DNA of 6,170 nucleotides from Bacillota bacterium (GTDB lineage: Bacteria; Bacillota; Clostridia; UBA1381): assembly GCA_021205715.1 (NCBI GenBank), contig JAJPXA010000261.1, forward strand, positions 1-6,170, read 5' to 3'. Each line of letters starts with the position of its first letter. Position 1 is the stretch's first letter. Under the pieces are notes generated by a model. It searched no databases and was not told the DNA's origin. It saw nothing but the letters and a program-made list of their open reading frames with translations. The translations under genes were made by a program, and so were the position numbers. Positions 5,324 to 6,170 of the stretch are shown one piece after another.

Positions 5324-6118
5324 AAATTGGGATTTATAGGCGGCGGCAATATGGGCGGCGCGATAATCGGCGGCATAGTAAACGCGGGCATTTCCGCGCC
5401 GTCGGATATAACGGTGTCGGATTTGAACACCGCGGCACTCGATAATATGAAGAAGCGGTATAATGTTCAAACGGTAAGCGACAATAAAGCGTGCGCGCTC
5501 GGCGCGGATATATTGTTTTTATGCGTAAAGCCGCAGTTTTTGTATGATGTGATAGCCGAGATAAAGGACAGCGTTTCGGATAACACGCTTATAGTGTCGA
5601 TAGCCGCAGGGCAATCGATAGAGCGCATAACAAACGCATTCGGCAAGAGCATAAAGCTCGTGCGCGTAATGCCGAACACTCCGGCGCTTGTAGGTGAGGG
5701 TATGTCGGCGCTTGCGCCTAACGAAAACGTGGGCGAAAGCGAAAAGGAAACGCTTGAGCGAATATTCTCGAGCTTCGGAAAATGCTCGTTTGTCGCTGAA
5801 AATCTTATGGACGCGGTAACCGCAGTCAGCGGCTCGTCGCCGGCATATGTGTTTATGTTCATCGAGGCGATGGCGGACGCGGCGGTTATCGGCGGAATGC
5901 CGAGAGCGCAGGCGTACACATTTGCCGCGCAGTCGGTTTTGGGAAGCGCGAAAATGGTGCTTGAAACCGGAAAGCATCCGGGAGAATTAAAGGATATGGT
6001 ATGCTCACCCGCCGGAACCACGATAGACGCGGTAGCGGCGCTTGAGAAAAACGGTATGAGGAGCGCCGTGATAGACGCGATGCTCGCTTGTATGAAAAAA
6101 TCCAAGGAATTGGGCTAA
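5321..6118 (+). CDS. proC: Pyrroline-5-carboxylate reductase
   Basis: This cytoplasmic enzyme reduces 1-pyrroline-5-carboxylate to L-proline with NAD(P)H, the last step of proline synthesis. The 265 residues match the usual ProC length. The N-terminal Rossmann fold shows GFIGGGNMGGAI (4-15) as dinucleotide-binding loop, then VKPQ (69-72) and VRVMPNTPALVGEG (114-127). The C-terminal helical dimerisation and catalytic domain shows AVSGSSPAYVFMFIEA (168-183) and the ProC signature HPGELKDMVCSPAGTTID (219-236). The gene starts at GTG with a good ribosome site and ends in TAA. It lies 74 bases after oadA and beyond a strong terminator, so it is probably a separate unit or expressed by read-through. 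No functional link with the decarboxylase is evident, and no proA or proB is visible here. Confidence 0.95.
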   Translation: MKLGFIGGGNMGGAIIGGIVNAGISAPSDITVSDLNTAALDNMKKRYNVQTVSDNKACALGADILFLCVKPQFLYDVIAEIKDSVSDNTLIVSIAAGQSIERITNAFGKSIKLVRVMPNTPALVGEGMSALAPNENVGESEKETLERIFSSFGKCSFVAENLMDAVTAVSGSSPAYVFMFIEAMADAAVIGGMPRAQAYTFAAQSVLGSAKMVLETGKHPGELKDMVCSPAGTTIDAVAALEKNGMRSAVIDAMLACMKKSKELG

Positions 6119-6130
6119 AAAAGCATATAA

Positions 6131-6161
6131 AAATGCCACCGTTGATCGGGCGGTGGCATTT
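6131..6161 (+). terminator. Intrinsic terminator after proC, probably bidirectional
   Basis: AAATGCCACCG (6131-6141) pairs perfectly with CGGTGGCATTT (6151-6161), an 11-bp stem with a nine-base loop TTGATCGGG, 12 bases after the proC stop. On the + strand the T-tract is short (TTTCTATATA). Read on the - strand, the stem is followed by an uninterrupted TTTTT, so it can serve both directions. This would fit a converging gene to the right of the window. Confidence 0.8.
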
Positions 6162-6170
6162 CTATATATG

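Noticed and set aside
5467..6105. Minus-strand open frame of 212 codons opposite proC
   Set aside because: It is the antisense shadow of a complete ProC with all signatures and has no recognisable domain or ribosome site of its own.

Overview
The window is a compact, single-strand gene cluster from what looks like an anaerobic Gram-positive bacterium, most likely an uncultured Clostridia/Oscillospirales-type Firmicute. The reasons are strong AGGAGG-type ribosome binding sites, AT-rich intergenic DNA against fairly GC-rich genes, frequent AGA and ATA codons, TAA as the stop codon of all six genes, and a biotin-dependent sodium-pump decarboxylase typical of fermenting anaerobes. The taxonomic call is inference; no RNA gene or marker protein is present to fix it.

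Layout. Positions 1-146 are AT-rich and hold a good sigma-A-type promoter (TTGCAA, 17 bp, TATAAT) with three exact copies of the 12-mer TTTTGTAAAAAT placed upstream of, inside and downstream of it. Five genes follow on the + strand: mmdA (acyl-CoA carboxyltransferase, 147-1697), oadG (small membrane-anchor subunit, 1719-2084), a biotin carrier protein (2099-2479), oadB (sodium-pumping beta subunit, 2531-3781) and oadA/pycB (oxaloacetate/pyruvate carboxyltransferase without a biotin domain, 3846-5246). A strong intrinsic terminator (5260-5292) closes this unit. proC (pyrroline-5-carboxylate reductase, 5321-6118) follows and is itself followed by an 11-bp hairpin (6131-6161) that could terminate transcription on either strand.

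How the genes fit together. MmdA would move the carboxyl group of a CoA thioester, probably methylmalonyl-CoA, onto the biotin of the carrier. OadB would release it as CO2 while exporting Na+, and OadG would hold the peripheral parts on the membrane. The unusual element is the second carboxyltransferase (OadA/5S type) in the same operon. With the MmdA (12S-like) and biotin carrier (1.3S-like) proteins it makes up the three kinds of subunit found in Propionibacterium transcarboxylase. The operon could therefore encode a pump with two entry points (methylmalonyl-CoA and oxaloacetate), a transcarboxylase linked to the pump, or both. proC is proline biosynthesis and appears to be an unrelated neighbour.

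No mobile element, CRISPR array, tRNA, rRNA or broken gene was seen. No stretch longer than 300 bases lacks a gene.
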